Shown in pieces: positions 44,476 to 54,928 of a DNA stretch of 64,000 nucleotides (position 1 is its first letter; every line of letters begins with the position of its first letter). The notes under the pieces are model-generated. The model did no database searches, had not been told where the DNA came from, and worked only from the letters and a program-made list of their open reading frames with translations. Source of the stretch: Actinomadura kijaniata NBRC 14229 (lineage in GTDB: Bacteria > Actinomycetota > Actinomycetes > Streptosporangiales > Streptosporangiaceae); contig NZ_BCQR01000034.1 of NCBI RefSeq assembly GCF_001552175.1, forward strand, positions 17,355 to 81,354, written 5' to 3'. The position numbers were made by a program, and so were the translations under genes.

Positions 44476-47109
44476 GTGGGATCACGCAACACTCGTCGGC
44501 GGCCCCGCTCATGGGCCGCCCGCTTCCGTACCGTCCGCTTCAAGGTCGTCTCGCTGGTTCTGGTCTCGCTGGTCTCGCTCGCCACGCTGTGGGCGTTCGC
44601 GGCCAGCGTGACCCTCGGCGAGGGCCTCAACCTGCGCAACGTCAAGACCGTCCAGGACCACTTCGGCTACCCCTCCGGCGCGCTCGGCAGCGCGCTGCAG
44701 GTCGAACGCCGCCTGACGCTGGTGTTCCTCGGCAGCCGCACCCCCGGTGACCGCGCCGCGATGGAGTCGGGCCGCCTGGTCACCGACCGGCAGGCCGCGC
44801 TGTTCCGCCGGCTGGTGGGCGACCAGGGCGCGCGGGAGGCCGCGCCCGCGCAGGCCCGGCGGCTCGCCGACGAGGTCCTGGGCGGCCTGAACGGCCTGGC
44901 CAACAAGCGCGCGGCCATCGACGCCGGCGCGGCCGCCCGGCCGCAGGCGTTCGCCGACTACACGGGACTGATCGGGGGGATCGGCGCGCTCCAGGGCTCG
45001 CTGTCCACGATCGGCAACCCCGAGGTCGCCAAGGACGCCCGCGACCAGCTCGCCCTGGCCCGCGCCCGCGAGGCGCTGGCCCAGGAGGACGCCCACCTGG
45101 CGGGGGCGCTGGCCGCCGGACGGCTGACCCGCGCCGAGCACGCCGAGTTCGTCAAGCTCGTCGGCACCCAGCGCGCCCTGTTCGGCCTGGCCGCGCCCGA
45201 GCTGCGGCCCGGCGACCGCGCCTACTTCGGCCGCGTCACCGGCGCCCCCGAGTACGCCCGGCTGCGCGACCTGGAGGACCGCGTCGTCGGCGCGGCCCGC
45301 ATGAACAAGGTCGCCGCCGACCTGCCGGTGCGGTGGAAGACCACCGCCGACGCCAACCTCACCCGCCTGCGCGGCCTGGAGCTGTCGCTGACCGAGCAGG
45401 CCGAACGCCGCGCCCGCCCGATCTCCGACGCGATCCTGCTGCGCGTCGTGCTGGCCGGGGCGCTCGGCCTGCTGGCGGTGGTCGCGACCGTCGCGCTGGC
45501 GGTGTGGGTGGCCCGCTCGGTCATCCGCGACCTGGCCGGGCTGCGCCGCGAGGCCCAGGACCTGGCCGACCGTCGCCTGCCCGGCGTGATCTCCCGGCTG
45601 CGCCGCGGCGAGCAGGTGGACGTGGCCGCCGAGGCCCCGCCGCTGTCGTTCCCCACCGGCGAGATCGACGAGGTCGGGCAGGCGTTCAACGCCGCCCGCC
45701 GCACCGCCATCCAGGGCGCGGTCGAGGAGGCGGCGCTGCGCCGCGGCATCAGCGAGGTGTTCGTCAACCTGGCCCGCCGCAGCCAGACGCTGCTGCACCG
45801 GCAGCTGAAGCTGCTGGACTCCATGGAACGCCGCATCTCCGACCCCGACGACCTGGAGGACCTGTTCCGCGTCGACCACCTGGCCACCCGCATGCGGCGG
45901 CACGCCGAGGGCCTGATCATCCTGTCCGGGCAGCCGCCCGGCCGGGGATGGCGCAACCCGGTGAAGGTGATCGACGTGACCCGCGCCGCCGCCTCGGAGG
46001 TGGAGGACTACACGCGGGTGTCGGTCGCGCCGATGCCCGAGGCCGCGATCGCCGGGGTGGCGGTCACCGACGTGGTGCACCTGCTGGCCGAGCTGGTCGA
46101 GAACGCCACCGCGTTCTCCCCGCCGCACACCACCGTGCAGGTCACCGGGGAGCTGGTCGGCCACGGATTCAGCATCGAGATCGAGGACCGGGGCCTCGGC
46201 ATGGACGAGGCGGCGCTGGCCGCCGCCAACGCCCGGCTCGCCGCGCCGCCGGAGTTCGACCTGTCCGACAGCGCCCAGCTCGGCCTGTTCGTGGTCGGGC
46301 GGCTGGCGCAGCGCCACAACATCCGGGTGACGCTGCGGACCTCGCCGTTCGGCGGGACCACCGCGATCGTGCTGCTGCCGGACGAGCTGGTCGTGCTGTC
46401 GGAGCGGCCCGGCGCGGACCGCACGCCGTTCGCGCTGACCCGGCGCGGCGCCGACGCCCTGATCCCCGCCGGGGTGGTGCGCGGGCGCCGGCACGCGCCC
46501 GAGCTGCCCGCCGCGCCCCCGGAGCGGTACGTCACCGCGTTCTCCGAGCCCGCCGAGCTCCCCGAACCGGCCGGGTTCCCCGAACCCGCCGCGTATCCCG
46601 AGAACTCCGGATACCCCGAGAGCAACGGATACCCCGAACCGGCCGGGTACCGCGAACCGACCGGATACCCCGAGCCGGCCGGACACCCCGAGCCCGCCGC
46701 GTACCCCGAGAACACCGGGTTCTCCGGACCCGGGGAGACCCCCGGTCAGCCCGATCTCTCCGAGCCGTCCGAGCTGCCCGAGATCTCCACGCCGTCCCGG
46801 CCGTCCCGCCGCAACCGGCCCCCGGTCGTCACCCGGCGGGACGACGCCCCCCGCCCCGACCTGCCCCGGCGCGTCCGGCGCGCCAACATGGCGCCGCAGC
46901 TGCGCCGGGAGGCCGAACCACCGCCCGCCCCCGACCGGCCGCAGCCCCCGCGGGTCCAGCGGTCGCCCGAGGAACTGCGGTCCATGATGTCGGCGATCCA
47001 GCGCGGCACCCGGCGGGGCCGCGCCGAGTCCGTGGAGTCCCCGGGATCCCCGGGGGTTCCGGGGACCCCGGGGTTCGCCGAGCACGCCGGACCCGACGAG
47101 GAGACGTGA
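44476..47109 (+). CDS. cvnA: Nitrate-sensing-type sensor kinase-like protein (CvnA)
   Basis: An 877-aa membrane protein. TM1 at about 23-46; extracytoplasmic NIT-type helical sensor at about 50-310; TM2 near 325-350; HAMP-like and kinase-like region with VFVNLARRSQTLLHRQLKLLDSME and LATRMRRHAEGLIILSGQP in place of a usual H-box; HATPase domain with ELVENATAFSPP and EDRGLGMDEAAL. From about 680 a disordered Pro/Glu-rich tail contains nine GYPEPA-like hexapeptides. First gene of a conservon, with a 6-nt gap to cvnC. GTG 44476 follows AAGGGA. Confidence 0.9.
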   Translation: MGSRNTRRRPRSWAARFRTVRFKVVSLVLVSLVSLATLWAFAASVTLGEGLNLRNVKTVQDHFGYPSGALGSALQVERRLTLVFLGSRTPGDRAAMESGRLVTDRQAALFRRLVGDQGAREAAPAQARRLADEVLGGLNGLANKRAAIDAGAAARPQAFADYTGLIGGIGALQGSLSTIGNPEVAKDARDQLALARAREALAQEDAHLAGALAAGRLTRAEHAEFVKLVGTQRALFGLAAPELRPGDRAYFGRVTGAPEYARLRDLEDRVVGAARMNKVAADLPVRWKTTADANLTRLRGLELSLTEQAERRARPISDAILLRVVLAGALGLLAVVATVALAVWVARSVIRDLAGLRREAQDLADRRLPGVISRLRRGEQVDVAAEAPPLSFPTGEIDEVGQAFNAARRTAIQGAVEEAALRRGISEVFVNLARRSQTLLHRQLKLLDSMERRISDPDDLEDLFRVDHLATRMRRHAEGLIILSGQPPGRGWRNPVKVIDVTRAAASEVEDYTRVSVAPMPEAAIAGVAVTDVVHLLAELVENATAFSPPHTTVQVTGELVGHGFSIEIEDRGLGMDEAALAAANARLAAPPEFDLSDSAQLGLFVVGRLAQRHNIRVTLRTSPFGGTTAIVLLPDELVVLSERPGADRTPFALTRRGADALIPAGVVRGRRHAPELPAAPPERYVTAFSEPAELPEPAGFPEPAAYPENSGYPESNGYPEPAGYREPTGYPEPAGHPEPAAYPENTGFSGPGETPGQPDLSEPSELPEISTPSRPSRRNRPPVVTRRDDAPRPDLPRRVRRANMAPQLRREAEPPPAPDRPQPPRVQRSPEELRSMMSAIQRGTRRGRAESVESPGSPGVPGTPGFAEHAGPDEET
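46573..46734 (+). repeat. 18-nt tandem repeat (9 copies) in cvnA
   Basis: Nine consecutive codon-aligned 18-nt units encode variants of Gly/Ala-Tyr/Phe/His-Pro-Glu-Pro-Ala (GFPEPA, AYPENS, GYPESN, GYPEPA, GYREPT, GYPEPA, GHPEPA, AYPENT, GFSGPG). Degeneracy shows it is old; in-frame length change is possible. Confidence 0.92.
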
Positions 47110-47115
47110 TCGGCC

Positions 47116-47493
47116 ATGACCGGTCCGGGCAGCGAATGGCTCGACGAGGAGGCGGGACCCCTGGTGCGCGCGTACGCGCTGACCGGGGGCCGCGCCCGGC
47201 CCGCCACCCGCGGCGAGGACCTCGAAATGATCACTGTGGTGGTGACCGTGGGACGGCCCGCCCCCAGCCCCGAGATCGGCCCCGAGCACCTGGCGATCCT
47301 CGACCTGTGCCGGACCGCGCAGTCGGTCGCCGAGATCTCGGCGCGGCTCGGGCTGCCGCTGGTCGTGGTGCGGGTGCTGCTGGGCGACCTGCTCACCCGG
47401 GGCCACATCGCCGTGCGACGGCCCGAGGAACGCGCCCCGGACGTCACCCAGAAGCTGCTGAGGGAGGTGCTCCATGGACTCGAAAGGCTCTGA
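47116..47493 (+). CDS. cvnC: DUF742 conservon protein (CvnC)
   Basis: A 125-aa DUF742 protein: LVRAYALTGGRARP near the start (the family's variable-then-PYAxTxGRT block), PEHLAILDLCRTAQSVAEISARLGLPLVVVRVLLGDLLTRGHIAV (winged-helix-like, about 59-103), and VTQKLLREVLHGLERL. Conservon order is usually A-B-C-D; here C follows A after 6 nt, so CvnB is missing. It overlaps cvnD by 20 bp. Confidence 0.9.
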   Translation: MTGPGSEWLDEEAGPLVRAYALTGGRARPATRGEDLEMITVVVTVGRPAPSPEIGPEHLAILDLCRTAQSVAEISARLGLPLVVVRVLLGDLLTRGHIAVRRPEERAPDVTQKLLREVLHGLERL

Positions 47494-48070
47494 CCCGGGC
47501 TCCGACGCCACGCTGATGCCGCTGGCCGTCAAGATCCTGGTGGCGGGCGGGTTCGGGGTCGGCAAGACCACGTTCGTCGGCGCGGTGAGCGAGATCCGCC
47601 CGCTGCGCACCGAGGAGGTGCTGACCGAACGCGGCGTCGGCGTGGACGACACCTCCGGCGTGGACCGCAAGACCACCACCACCGTCGCGATGGACTTCGG
47701 CCGCATCACCATCCGCGAGGGCCTGGTGCTGTACCTGTTCGGCACCCCCGGCCAGGACCGGTTCTGGTTCATGTGGGACGAGCTGGCGCACGGCGCGCTC
47801 GGGGCGGTCGTGCTGGCCGACACCCGGCGGCTGACCGACTGCTTCCCGGCGGTGGACTACTTCGAGAGCCGCGAGGTGCCGTTCCTGGTCGCGGTCAACC
47901 GCTTCGACGACGGCTACGACTACACCGAGCGGGAGGTCGCCGAGGCGCTGGACCTGGGCCCGCAGACGCCGGTGCTGATGTGCGACGCGCGCGACCGCGA
48001 CTCGGCCAAACGCGTGCTGACCGCCCTGGTCCGGCATCTAATCGCGCTCGGCGAGCGCCAGCCGGTGTGA
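47474..48070 (+). CDS. cvnD: Conservon small GTPase-like protein (CvnD)
   Basis: A 198-aa Ras-like GTPase: P-loop VAGGFGVGKTTFVGA (about 16-30), switch 2 LFGTPGQDRFWFMWDELAHGALGAVVLAD (about 88-116), NKxD-like NRFDD and the final VRHLIALGERQPV. CvnD proteins dock to the CvnA-B-C membrane complex in Streptomyces and influence morphology or secondary metabolism. ATG 47474 has GAGGGAGG upstream, inside cvnC. A terminator follows. Confidence 0.93.
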   Translation: MDSKGSDPGSDATLMPLAVKILVAGGFGVGKTTFVGAVSEIRPLRTEEVLTERGVGVDDTSGVDRKTTTTVAMDFGRITIREGLVLYLFGTPGQDRFWFMWDELAHGALGAVVLADTRRLTDCFPAVDYFESREVPFLVAVNRFDDGYDYTEREVAEALDLGPQTPVLMCDARDRDSAKRVLTALVRHLIALGERQPV

Positions 48071-48085
48071 CCCGGCCGGAACGCG

Positions 48086-48121
48086 AAAGGGCCGGTCCCC
48101 TCCGGGGGGACCGGCCCTTTT
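48086..48121. terminator. Bidirectional intrinsic terminator between cvnD and aspS
   Basis: A perfect 15-bp stem (48086-48100 / 48106-48120) whose ends are AAA/TTT, so either strand gives a hairpin followed by U residues. It separates convergent cvnD and aspS. Confidence 0.9.
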
Positions 48122-48140
48122 CCGCGTCACGCGCCCGGCA

Positions 48141-49898
48141 TCACGCCTCGGCGGCGTCCTCCTCCGGGACGAAGTCCACCCCGGCCTCCGCGCGCTGCTG
48201 CTCGGTGATCGGCGTCGGCGCGGCGGTCAGCGGGTCGTAGCCGGACGCGGCCTTCGGAAAGGCGATCACGTCGCGGATCGACTCGCCGCCCGCCAGCAGC
48301 ATGGTGGTCCGGTCCCAGCCGAACGCGATGCCGCCGTGCGGCGGCGGGCCGTACTTGAACGCCTCCAGCAGGAAGCCGAACTTGGACTCGGCCTCCTCCT
48401 TGCTCAGCCCCAGCACGTCGAACACGCGCTGCTGCATCTCGGCGCGGTGGATACGGATCGAGCCGCCGCCGATCTCGTTGCCGTTGCAGACGATGTCGTA
48501 GGCGTTGGCCAGCGCCGAGCCCGGGTCGTTCACGAACGTGTCGGCGAACTCAGGCTTGGGCGCGGTGAACGGGTGGTGCACCGCCGTCCAGCCGATCCGC
48601 TCGCCCTTCTCGTCCTCCACCGGCTCGAACACCGGGGCGTCCACGACCCAGCAGAACGCCCACGCGCTCTCGTCGATCAGGCCGCAGCGGTGGCCGATCT
48701 CCAGCCGCGCCGCGCCCAGCAGCTCACGGGTCGCGTGCGGCCGGCCGGCGCCGAAGAAGATCGCGTCGCCGGGCCCGGCGCCGACCTTCGCGGCCAGGCC
48801 GGCCTTCTCCGCGTCCGACAGGTTCTTGGCGACCGGGCCGCCCAGCGAGCCGTCCTCCTGCACCAGCACGTAGGCCAGGCCGCGCGCGCCGCGCGCCTTG
48901 GCCCAGTCCTGCCAGCCGTCCAGCTCCTTGCGGGTCTGCGACGCGCCGCCCGGCATGACCACCGCGCCCACGTAGGGGGCCTGGAACACCCGGAACGAGG
49001 TGTCGGCGAAGTACTCGGTCATGTCGGTCAGCTCGTTGCCGAACCGCAGGTCCGGCTTGTCCGAGCCGTACCGCGCCAGGGCGTCGGCGTAGGTGATGTG
49101 CGGGATCTCCCCGATCTCGTGGCCGAGGATCTCCTTCCACAGCGCCCGCACGATGTCCTCGCCGACCCTGATGACGTCGTCCTGCTCGGCGAACGACATC
49201 TCGATGTCGATCTGGGTGAACTCCGGCTGCCGGTCGGCGCGGAAGTCCTCGTCGCGGTAGCAGCGGGCGATCTGGTAGTACCGCTCCAGCCCGCCGACCA
49301 TCAGCAGCTGCTTGAACAGCTGCGGCGACTGCGGCAGCGCGTACCAGTGGCCCGGCTTCAGCCGCACCGGCACCAGGAAGTCGCGCGCGCCCTCGGGGGT
49401 GGAGCGGGTCAGCGTGGGGGTCTCGACGTTGACGAAGCCCTGCTCGCCCAGCACCCGGTTGACGATCTGCGCGCCCTGGGAGCGGATGCGCAGCGCCCGG
49501 GAGACCTGCTCGCGGCGCATGTCGAGGTACCGGTACTTGAGTCGGACCTCCTCGTTGACGTTGGCGTCGCCCTCGATCGGGAACGGCAGCGGCGCGGCCT
49601 CCGACAGCACCTCGATCTCGGCGGCGGCGACCTCGATCTCCCCGGTGGGGATCTCGGGGTTCTCGTTGCCCGCGGGCCGGACCCGCACCTCGCCGGTGAT
49701 CTTCACGCAGAACTCCGCGCGCAGGTCGTGGGCGGTGTCCTCCTCGCGGAAGACGACCTGGGCGACCCCGGAGGCGTCGCGCAGGTCGATGAAGGTGACA
49801 CCCCCGTGGTCACGGCGGCGCGCCACCCAGCCGGCCAGCGTCACCTGCTGCCCGGCGTGCTCCCTGCGGAGGGTCCCCGCCTCGTGCGAGCGGATCAT
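48141..49898 (-). CDS. aspS: Aspartyl-tRNA synthetase
   Basis: A 585-aa class IIb synthetase charging tRNA-Asp. OB-fold anticodon domain ([41 protein letters not shown]), catalytic motif 2 ([27 protein letters not shown]), bacterial GAD insertion (about 290-420, [18 protein letters not shown]), and motif 3 [15 protein letters not shown]. Actinobacteria without AsnRS may use a nondiscriminating AspRS; the sequence alone does not settle this. ATG overlaps the hisS stop (ATGA). Confidence 0.98.
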   Translation of the reverse strand: MIRSHEAGTLRREHAGQQVTLAGWVARRRDHGGVTFIDLRDASGVAQVVFREEDTAHDLRAEFCVKITGEVRVRPAGNENPEIPTGEIEVAAAEIEVLSEAAPLPFPIEGDANVNEEVRLKYRYLDMRREQVSRALRIRSQGAQIVNRVLGEQGFVNVETPTLTRSTPEGARDFLVPVRLKPGHWYALPQSPQLFKQLLMVGGLERYYQIARCYRDEDFRADRQPEFTQIDIEMSFAEQDDVIRVGEDIVRALWKEILGHEIGEIPHITYADALARYGSDKPDLRFGNELTDMTEYFADTSFRVFQAPYVGAVVMPGGASQTRKELDGWQDWAKARGARGLAYVLVQEDGSLGGPVAKNLSDAEKAGLAAKVGAGPGDAIFFGAGRPHATRELLGAARLEIGHRCGLIDESAWAFCWVVDAPVFEPVEDEKGERIGWTAVHHPFTAPKPEFADTFVNDPGSALANAYDIVCNGNEIGGGSIRIHRAEMQQRVFDVLGLSKEEAESKFGFLLEAFKYGPPPHGGIAFGWDRTTMLLAGGESIRDVIAFPKAASGYDPLTAAPTPITEQQRAEAGVDFVPEEDAAEA

Positions 49899-51163
49899 CG
49901 TGAAAGCCTTTCCTTCAAGACCGATGCGACATTGTTCAGAGACACGGCGCTCTGCTCGCCACTGCCCAGCTCCTTGACCTGGGCGACGCCGTCGGCGAGG
50001 TCCCGCTCGCCCAGGATGATCGCGAACCGGGCCCCCGACCGGTCGGCGTCCTTCATCGCGCCCTTGAGCTTCTTCCCGCCGAACGCCATGTCCGCCGCGA
50101 CCCCGGCCCGGCGCAACTCGGCGACCAGACCGAACAGCCGGCGCTCGGCGGTCTCGCCGAGCGCGACCCCGAACACCTCGCAGCGCGGCTTGGGCGCGAA
50201 CTCCGCGCCCTCGGCCTCCAGCGCCAGGATCGTGCGGTCGAGGCCCAGCCCGAAGCCGATGCCCGGCAGCGCGGGGCCGCCGATGTCCTCCGACAGGCCG
50301 TCGTAGCGCCCGCCGCCGCCGATGCCGGACTGCGCGCCCAGCAGCGGGTGGTCGAACTCGTAGGTGGTGCGGGTGTAGTAGTCCAGGCCCCGCACCAGCC
50401 GCGGCGTGTCCTCCCACTCGATGCCGAGGTCGGCCAGCAGCTCGCGCACCCGGTCGTGGTGGGCCTTGCAGGCGGCGCACAGGTGGTCGGCCATCAGCGG
50501 CGCGTCGGCGAGCTGCTCCTGCACCCGCGGGCGCTTGTCGTCCAGCACCCGCAACGGGTTGATCTCGATGCGGGCGCGGGTGGCCTCGTCCAGGTCCAGG
50601 CCGCGCAGGAACTCCTGCAACCGGGCCCGATAGGCGGGACGGCACTCCTTGCAGCCCAGCGAGTTCAGCAGCAGCCGGACCCGCGTCAGGCCGAGGCTGC
50701 GGTACCAGCCGGCCGCGATGGCGATCGTCTCGGCGTCGACCTGCGGGTCCTCGCTGCCGATCGCCTCCAGGTCCAGCTGGTAGAACTGCCGGTAGCGGCC
50801 CTTCTGCGGGCGTTCGGCGCGGAACGCCGGACCGGTCGTCCAGACCTTGACCGGCAGGCCGCCCTCCTTGTGCAGGCCGTTCTCCAGCACCGCGCGCAGC
50901 ACCGAGGCGGTGAACTCCGGCCGCAGCGTCAGCGACCGGCCGCCGCGGTCCTCGAAGGTGTACATCTCCTTGGACACCACGTCGGTGGACTCGCCGACAC
51001 CGCGCCGGAACAGGTTGGTGTCCTCGAAGACCGCCAGCTCCAGATAGCCGTAACCGGCCAGCCGGGCCTGCTCGGCGAACGCCTCGCGGATGGCGTAGAA
51101 CAGGTCCGCGCGCGGCGGGACGTACTCGCTGACCCCCTTGGGGGCCTGAAAGCTCGAACTCAT
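49895..51163 (-). CDS. hisS: Histidyl-tRNA synthetase
   Basis: A 422-aa class II synthetase. [22 protein letters not shown] (motif 1 region), [14 protein letters not shown] and [23 protein letters not shown] (motif 2), [13 protein letters not shown] and [11 protein letters not shown] (the histidine-specific loops HisA and HisB) and [15 protein letters not shown] (motif 3). CKECRPAY and [10 protein letters not shown] could form a zinc site. ATG 51163 is 11 nt after the MBL gene; the frame above it is that gene's shadow. Confidence 0.98.
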   Translation of the reverse strand: MSSSFQAPKGVSEYVPPRADLFYAIREAFAEQARLAGYGYLELAVFEDTNLFRRGVGESTDVVSKEMYTFEDRGGRSLTLRPEFTASVLRAVLENGLHKEGGLPVKVWTTGPAFRAERPQKGRYRQFYQLDLEAIGSEDPQVDAETIAIAAGWYRSLGLTRVRLLLNSLGCKECRPAYRARLQEFLRGLDLDEATRARIEINPLRVLDDKRPRVQEQLADAPLMADHLCAACKAHHDRVRELLADLGIEWEDTPRLVRGLDYYTRTTYEFDHPLLGAQSGIGGGGRYDGLSEDIGGPALPGIGFGLGLDRTILALEAEGAEFAPKPRCEVFGVALGETAERRLFGLVAELRRAGVAADMAFGGKKLKGAMKDADRSGARFAIILGERDLADGVAQVKELGSGEQSAVSLNNVASVLKERLSR

Positions 51164-51174
51164 GATCTCTAGGC

Positions 51175-51870
51175 TCAGAATCCCTGGTTGGGCCCGTGCT
51201 CGGGCGTGAGGTCCGACAGGAACGGGTTGGTCGCGCGTTCCCGCCCGATGGTCGTCTGCTGACCGTGGCCGGGCAGCACGACGGTCTCGTCCGGCATCGT
51301 CAGGCACACCCGCGACAGGCTGCGCAGGATCTCCTCGTACGATCCGCCCGGCAGGTCGGTGCGGCCGATCGACCCGGCGAACAGCAGGTCCCCGGTGAAC
51401 ATCACGTCGGGGACGTCGGCGCTCGGGGGCGTCCGGAAGGTCACCGACCCGGGGGTGTGGCCCGGGGCGTGGTCGACGGTGAAGGACATCCCGGCCAGCT
51501 CGACCGCCTGCCCGTCCGACAGCTCCCGCACGTCGTCCGGCTCGCTCAGCGTGATGCCGCCGAACAGCTGCTGCCCCACGTTCAGCGACAGTCCCTTGGC
51601 CGGATCGGTGAGCAGGTCGCGGTCGTCGGGATGGATGTAGGCGGGCACGTCCCTGGCGCCGCAGACCGGGGCCACCGACCACACGTGGTCGATATGGCCG
51701 TGCGTGAGCAGCACCGCCACCGGCCGCAGCCGGTGCTCGCGCAGCAGCTCCTCGATCCCGGCCTCGGCGTCCTGGCCCGGATCGATGATCACGCACTCCT
51801 CACCCGCGGCGGGCGCCACGACATAGCAGTTCGCGGCGAACGATCCGGCGGGGAACCCGGCGACGAGCAC
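51175..51870 (-). CDS. MBL-fold metallohydrolase (glyoxalase II-like)
   Basis: A 231-aa metallo-beta-lactamase-fold hydrolase with the metal motif [10 protein letters not shown] (about 56-65, HxHxDH), [10 protein letters not shown] (later His), [17 protein letters not shown] and [12 protein letters not shown]. The short length without a glyoxalase C-domain favours a GloB-related or persulfide-type hydrolase; substrate not known. Located next to hisS, as in mycobacteria. GTG 51870 with AAGGAAGGA upstream. Confidence 0.92.
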   Translation of the reverse strand: MLVAGFPAGSFAANCYVVAPAAGEECVIIDPGQDAEAGIEELLREHRLRPVAVLLTHGHIDHVWSVAPVCGARDVPAYIHPDDRDLLTDPAKGLSLNVGQQLFGGITLSEPDDVRELSDGQAVELAGMSFTVDHAPGHTPGSVTFRTPPSADVPDVMFTGDLLFAGSIGRTDLPGGSYEEILRSLSRVCLTMPDETVVLPGHGQQTTIGRERATNPFLSDLTPEHGPNQGF

Positions 51871-52116
51871 GGTCGTCCTTCCTTGTGGCCAGCAGATGGG
51901 GACCTCGCGCCCTGGGCCCGGGACCCGGCGCCCCGTCGGGCCCCGTCGCGCCCGGCCGCGCGCGGTGTCTACCGAGCGTACCGGCGCCGCCCTGGCCACC
52001 GCGAACGAGATAGGCCGATCGCCGTGTCGACGGCGCCGGCCGGGGCGCCCGGGCCGGAGGCGTCCCCGGATCGGTAACGCGCCGGACCTCGCGGCGCGCG
52101 GAACGTCCGGTACCGC

Positions 52117-52122
52117 TACTAT
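52117..52122 (+). promoter_or_regulatory. Predicted -10 element of the cyclophilin gene
   Basis: TACTAT at 52117-52122, 40 nt before the GTG, fits TANNNT. The region back to the MBL start (51870) is divergent promoter space. Confidence 0.4.
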
Positions 52123-52162
52123 GCGCTGCACGTTCACCTGATCACAGCGGAGGGCAGGCACC

Positions 52163-52939
<777 letters not shown>

Positions 52940-52970
52940 GCGAACGGGATACTAAGGTGTGGAGGGTCCG

Positions 52971-54260
52971 ATGGATGTGAGCACGATCTCCAACACGATC
53001 GGACCTGCGATACAGGAGGCAAGCGTGTCCAGCGCGACCGATCCCTGGGGCCGGGTGGACGAGGACGGCACCGTCTACGTGAAGACGTCGGACGGCGAGC
53101 GCGTCGTGGGGTCCTGGCAGGCCGGCGCTCCGGAGGAGGCCCTGGCCTACTTCAAGCGCAAGTACGACTCGCTGGCCACCGAGATCGGGCTGCTGGAACA
53201 GCGGGTCAAGACCACCGACCTCCAGCCCCAGCAGGCCCAGCACAGCATCGACCGGCTGCGCGAGCAGGTCTCCGACGCGCACGCGGTCGGCGACCTGGAG
53301 TCCCTGGTCCGGCGGCTGGACGCGCTGACCGCGCTGGTCGACCGCCGCCGCGAGGAGGTGCGGGCCCAGCGCGAGCACGCCCGGCACGAGGCGCGCGAGG
53401 TCAAGGAGCGCATCGTCGCCGAGGCCGAGCGCATCGCGGCCGAGGAGACGCACTGGAAGAACGGCGGCGAGCGGCTGCGCCAGCTCGTGGAGGAGTGGAA
53501 GGCCGCCGACCGCATCGACCGGCCGACCGAGACCGCGCTGTGGAAGCGGCTGTCGGCCGCGCGCAACGCGTTCACCAAGCGCCGCAAGGCCTACTTCGCC
53601 ACCCTGGACGACCAGCGCGACCAGGCCCGCAAGGAGAAGGAGCGCCTGGTCGCCGAGGCCGAGGCGATGAGCGGCTCCACCGACTGGGGCGAGACCGCCG
53701 CCGCCTACCGCGAGCTGATGCGCCGCTGGAAGACCGCCGGCCGCGCCGCGCGGGACGTGGAGGAGGAGCTGTGGGCCCGGTTCAAGGGCGCGCAGGACAC
53801 CTTCTTCGCCGCCCGGTCGGCCGCGTTCGCCGAGCGCGACGCCGAGTTCCAGGGCAACGCCGAGGTCAAGGAGCAGCTGCTGGCCGAGGCCGAGAAGCTG
53901 CTGCCGGTCACCGACGTGCGCGCCGCCCGCGCCGCGCTGCGCGGCATCCACGAGCGCTGGGAGGCCGCCGGGATGGTGCCGCGCGACCAGCGCGACCGCC
54001 TGGAGGGCCGGCTGCGCAAGATCGAGGAGGCCGTGCGCACCGCCGAGGAGAACGAGTGGCGGCGCACCAACCCCGAGGCCCGCGCCCGCGCCGAGGCCAC
54101 CGTCAACCAGTTGCGCAGCTCCATCGAGCAGCTGGAGAAGCGGCTGGCCAAGGCCCGCGAGGCCGGACGCGACAAGGACGTGCGGGACGCCGAGGAGGCG
54201 CTGACCGCCCGTCGCGCCTGGCTGGAGGAGGCCGAGCGCACGCTCGCCGAGTTCTCCTGA
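52971..54260 (+). CDS. DUF349 repeat coiled-coil protein
   Basis: A 429-aa soluble protein with DUF349-type repeats: WKNGGERLRQLVEEWKAADRIDRPTETALWKRLSAARNAF, DWGETAAAYRELMRRWKTAGRAARDVEEELWARFKGAQDTF and RAALRGIHERWEAAGMVPRDQRDRLEGRLRKIEEAV, each a helical unit with conserved W. The C-terminal third is a long coiled coil. The N-terminus (DPWGRVDEDGTVYVKTSDGERVVGSWQAG) is actinobacterial. Function not known. ATG 52971 is preferred for the GGAGGG; a later start (MSSATDPWG) is possible. Confidence 0.88.
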   Translation: MDVSTISNTIGPAIQEASVSSATDPWGRVDEDGTVYVKTSDGERVVGSWQAGAPEEALAYFKRKYDSLATEIGLLEQRVKTTDLQPQQAQHSIDRLREQVSDAHAVGDLESLVRRLDALTALVDRRREEVRAQREHARHEAREVKERIVAEAERIAAEETHWKNGGERLRQLVEEWKAADRIDRPTETALWKRLSAARNAFTKRRKAYFATLDDQRDQARKEKERLVAEAEAMSGSTDWGETAAAYRELMRRWKTAGRAARDVEEELWARFKGAQDTFFAARSAAFAERDAEFQGNAEVKEQLLAEAEKLLPVTDVRAARAALRGIHERWEAAGMVPRDQRDRLEGRLRKIEEAVRTAEENEWRRTNPEARARAEATVNQLRSSIEQLEKRLAKAREAGRDKDVRDAEEALTARRAWLEEAERTLAEFS

Positions 54261-54291
54261 TCCGCTCTCCCGGGCCCGGCCGCCCGCCCCC

Positions 54292-54855
54292 TCAGGCGCT
54301 CCGCCCGAGGAAGGCGAGCAGCCGGGTCTGCTCGTCGGCGCCGCGCGGCGCGGGCAGCGCCGGGCCCAGCCGCCCGGCCGCCCGCAGCGGCGCGGCGACC
54401 ACGTGCGCGGTCGCGAACGCGTGGTGCACCAGGTCGGGGTCCAGCCGGGTCGGCTGCCCGGTGGCGCGCGCCAGGTCCCAGGCGTGCACCAGCGGCTCCA
54501 GGATGTAGGCGCCCAGGTAGTCGCCGAGCGGCAGCTCCCCCAGGGAACCGACCGGGACGGGCCGGCGCAGCGCCTCGGGCGTCAGCGCCGCCGCGCACTC
54601 CTTGCGGGCGGTCCGCCAGGCCATCAGCGCGTCCCCGGCCACCTGGCGGCGCGGATCGTCGGCCGGATCGGGCGGCGGCGCCCCGAGCGCCAGCGCCCTG
54701 ATCTGGTACTGCCCCGCGATGACGTGCCCCGCCACGTCCAGCGCCGTCCACCCGTCGCAGGGCGAGGGGGCGTCCCAGCCGTCCCGGGGAACGCCGCACA
54801 CCACCCCTTCGAACAGATCCAGCGCCCTCCGGTAACCGCCTGGTTCCTGACCCAT
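54292..54855 (-). CDS. TIGR03086/maleylpyruvate isomerase N-terminal-type protein
   Basis: A 187-aa four-helix-bundle (DinB-like) protein. Start at MGQEPGGYRRALDLFEGVVCGVPRDGWDAPSPCDGWTALDVAGHVIAGQ, where DVAGHVI carries the first metal His of this fold, and LEPLVHAWDLARATGQ the second His. The family holds mycothiol-dependent isomerases and many proteins of unknown function; actinobacteria use mycothiol, so a thiol-dependent role is possible. Convergent with DUF349, about 30 bp away. Confidence 0.8.
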   Translation of the reverse strand: MGQEPGGYRRALDLFEGVVCGVPRDGWDAPSPCDGWTALDVAGHVIAGQYQIRALALGAPPPDPADDPRRQVAGDALMAWRTARKECAAALTPEALRRPVPVGSLGELPLGDYLGAYILEPLVHAWDLARATGQPTRLDPDLVHHAFATAHVVAAPLRAAGRLGPALPAPRGADEQTRLLAFLGRSA

Positions 54856-54928
54856 GGCGCCCAGTGACCCGCGACCGGCCCCTCCTGTCAAGCGCAATGG
54901 GCAAGCCGGTCACGGGTCACCGAAACCC

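Noticed and set aside
44509..47823. A 1104-codon minus-strand open frame opposite cvnA-cvnD
   Set aside because: Antisense to three recognised conservon genes; the apparent GYP-type repeat in another minus-strand frame is the complement of the true hexapeptide repeat.
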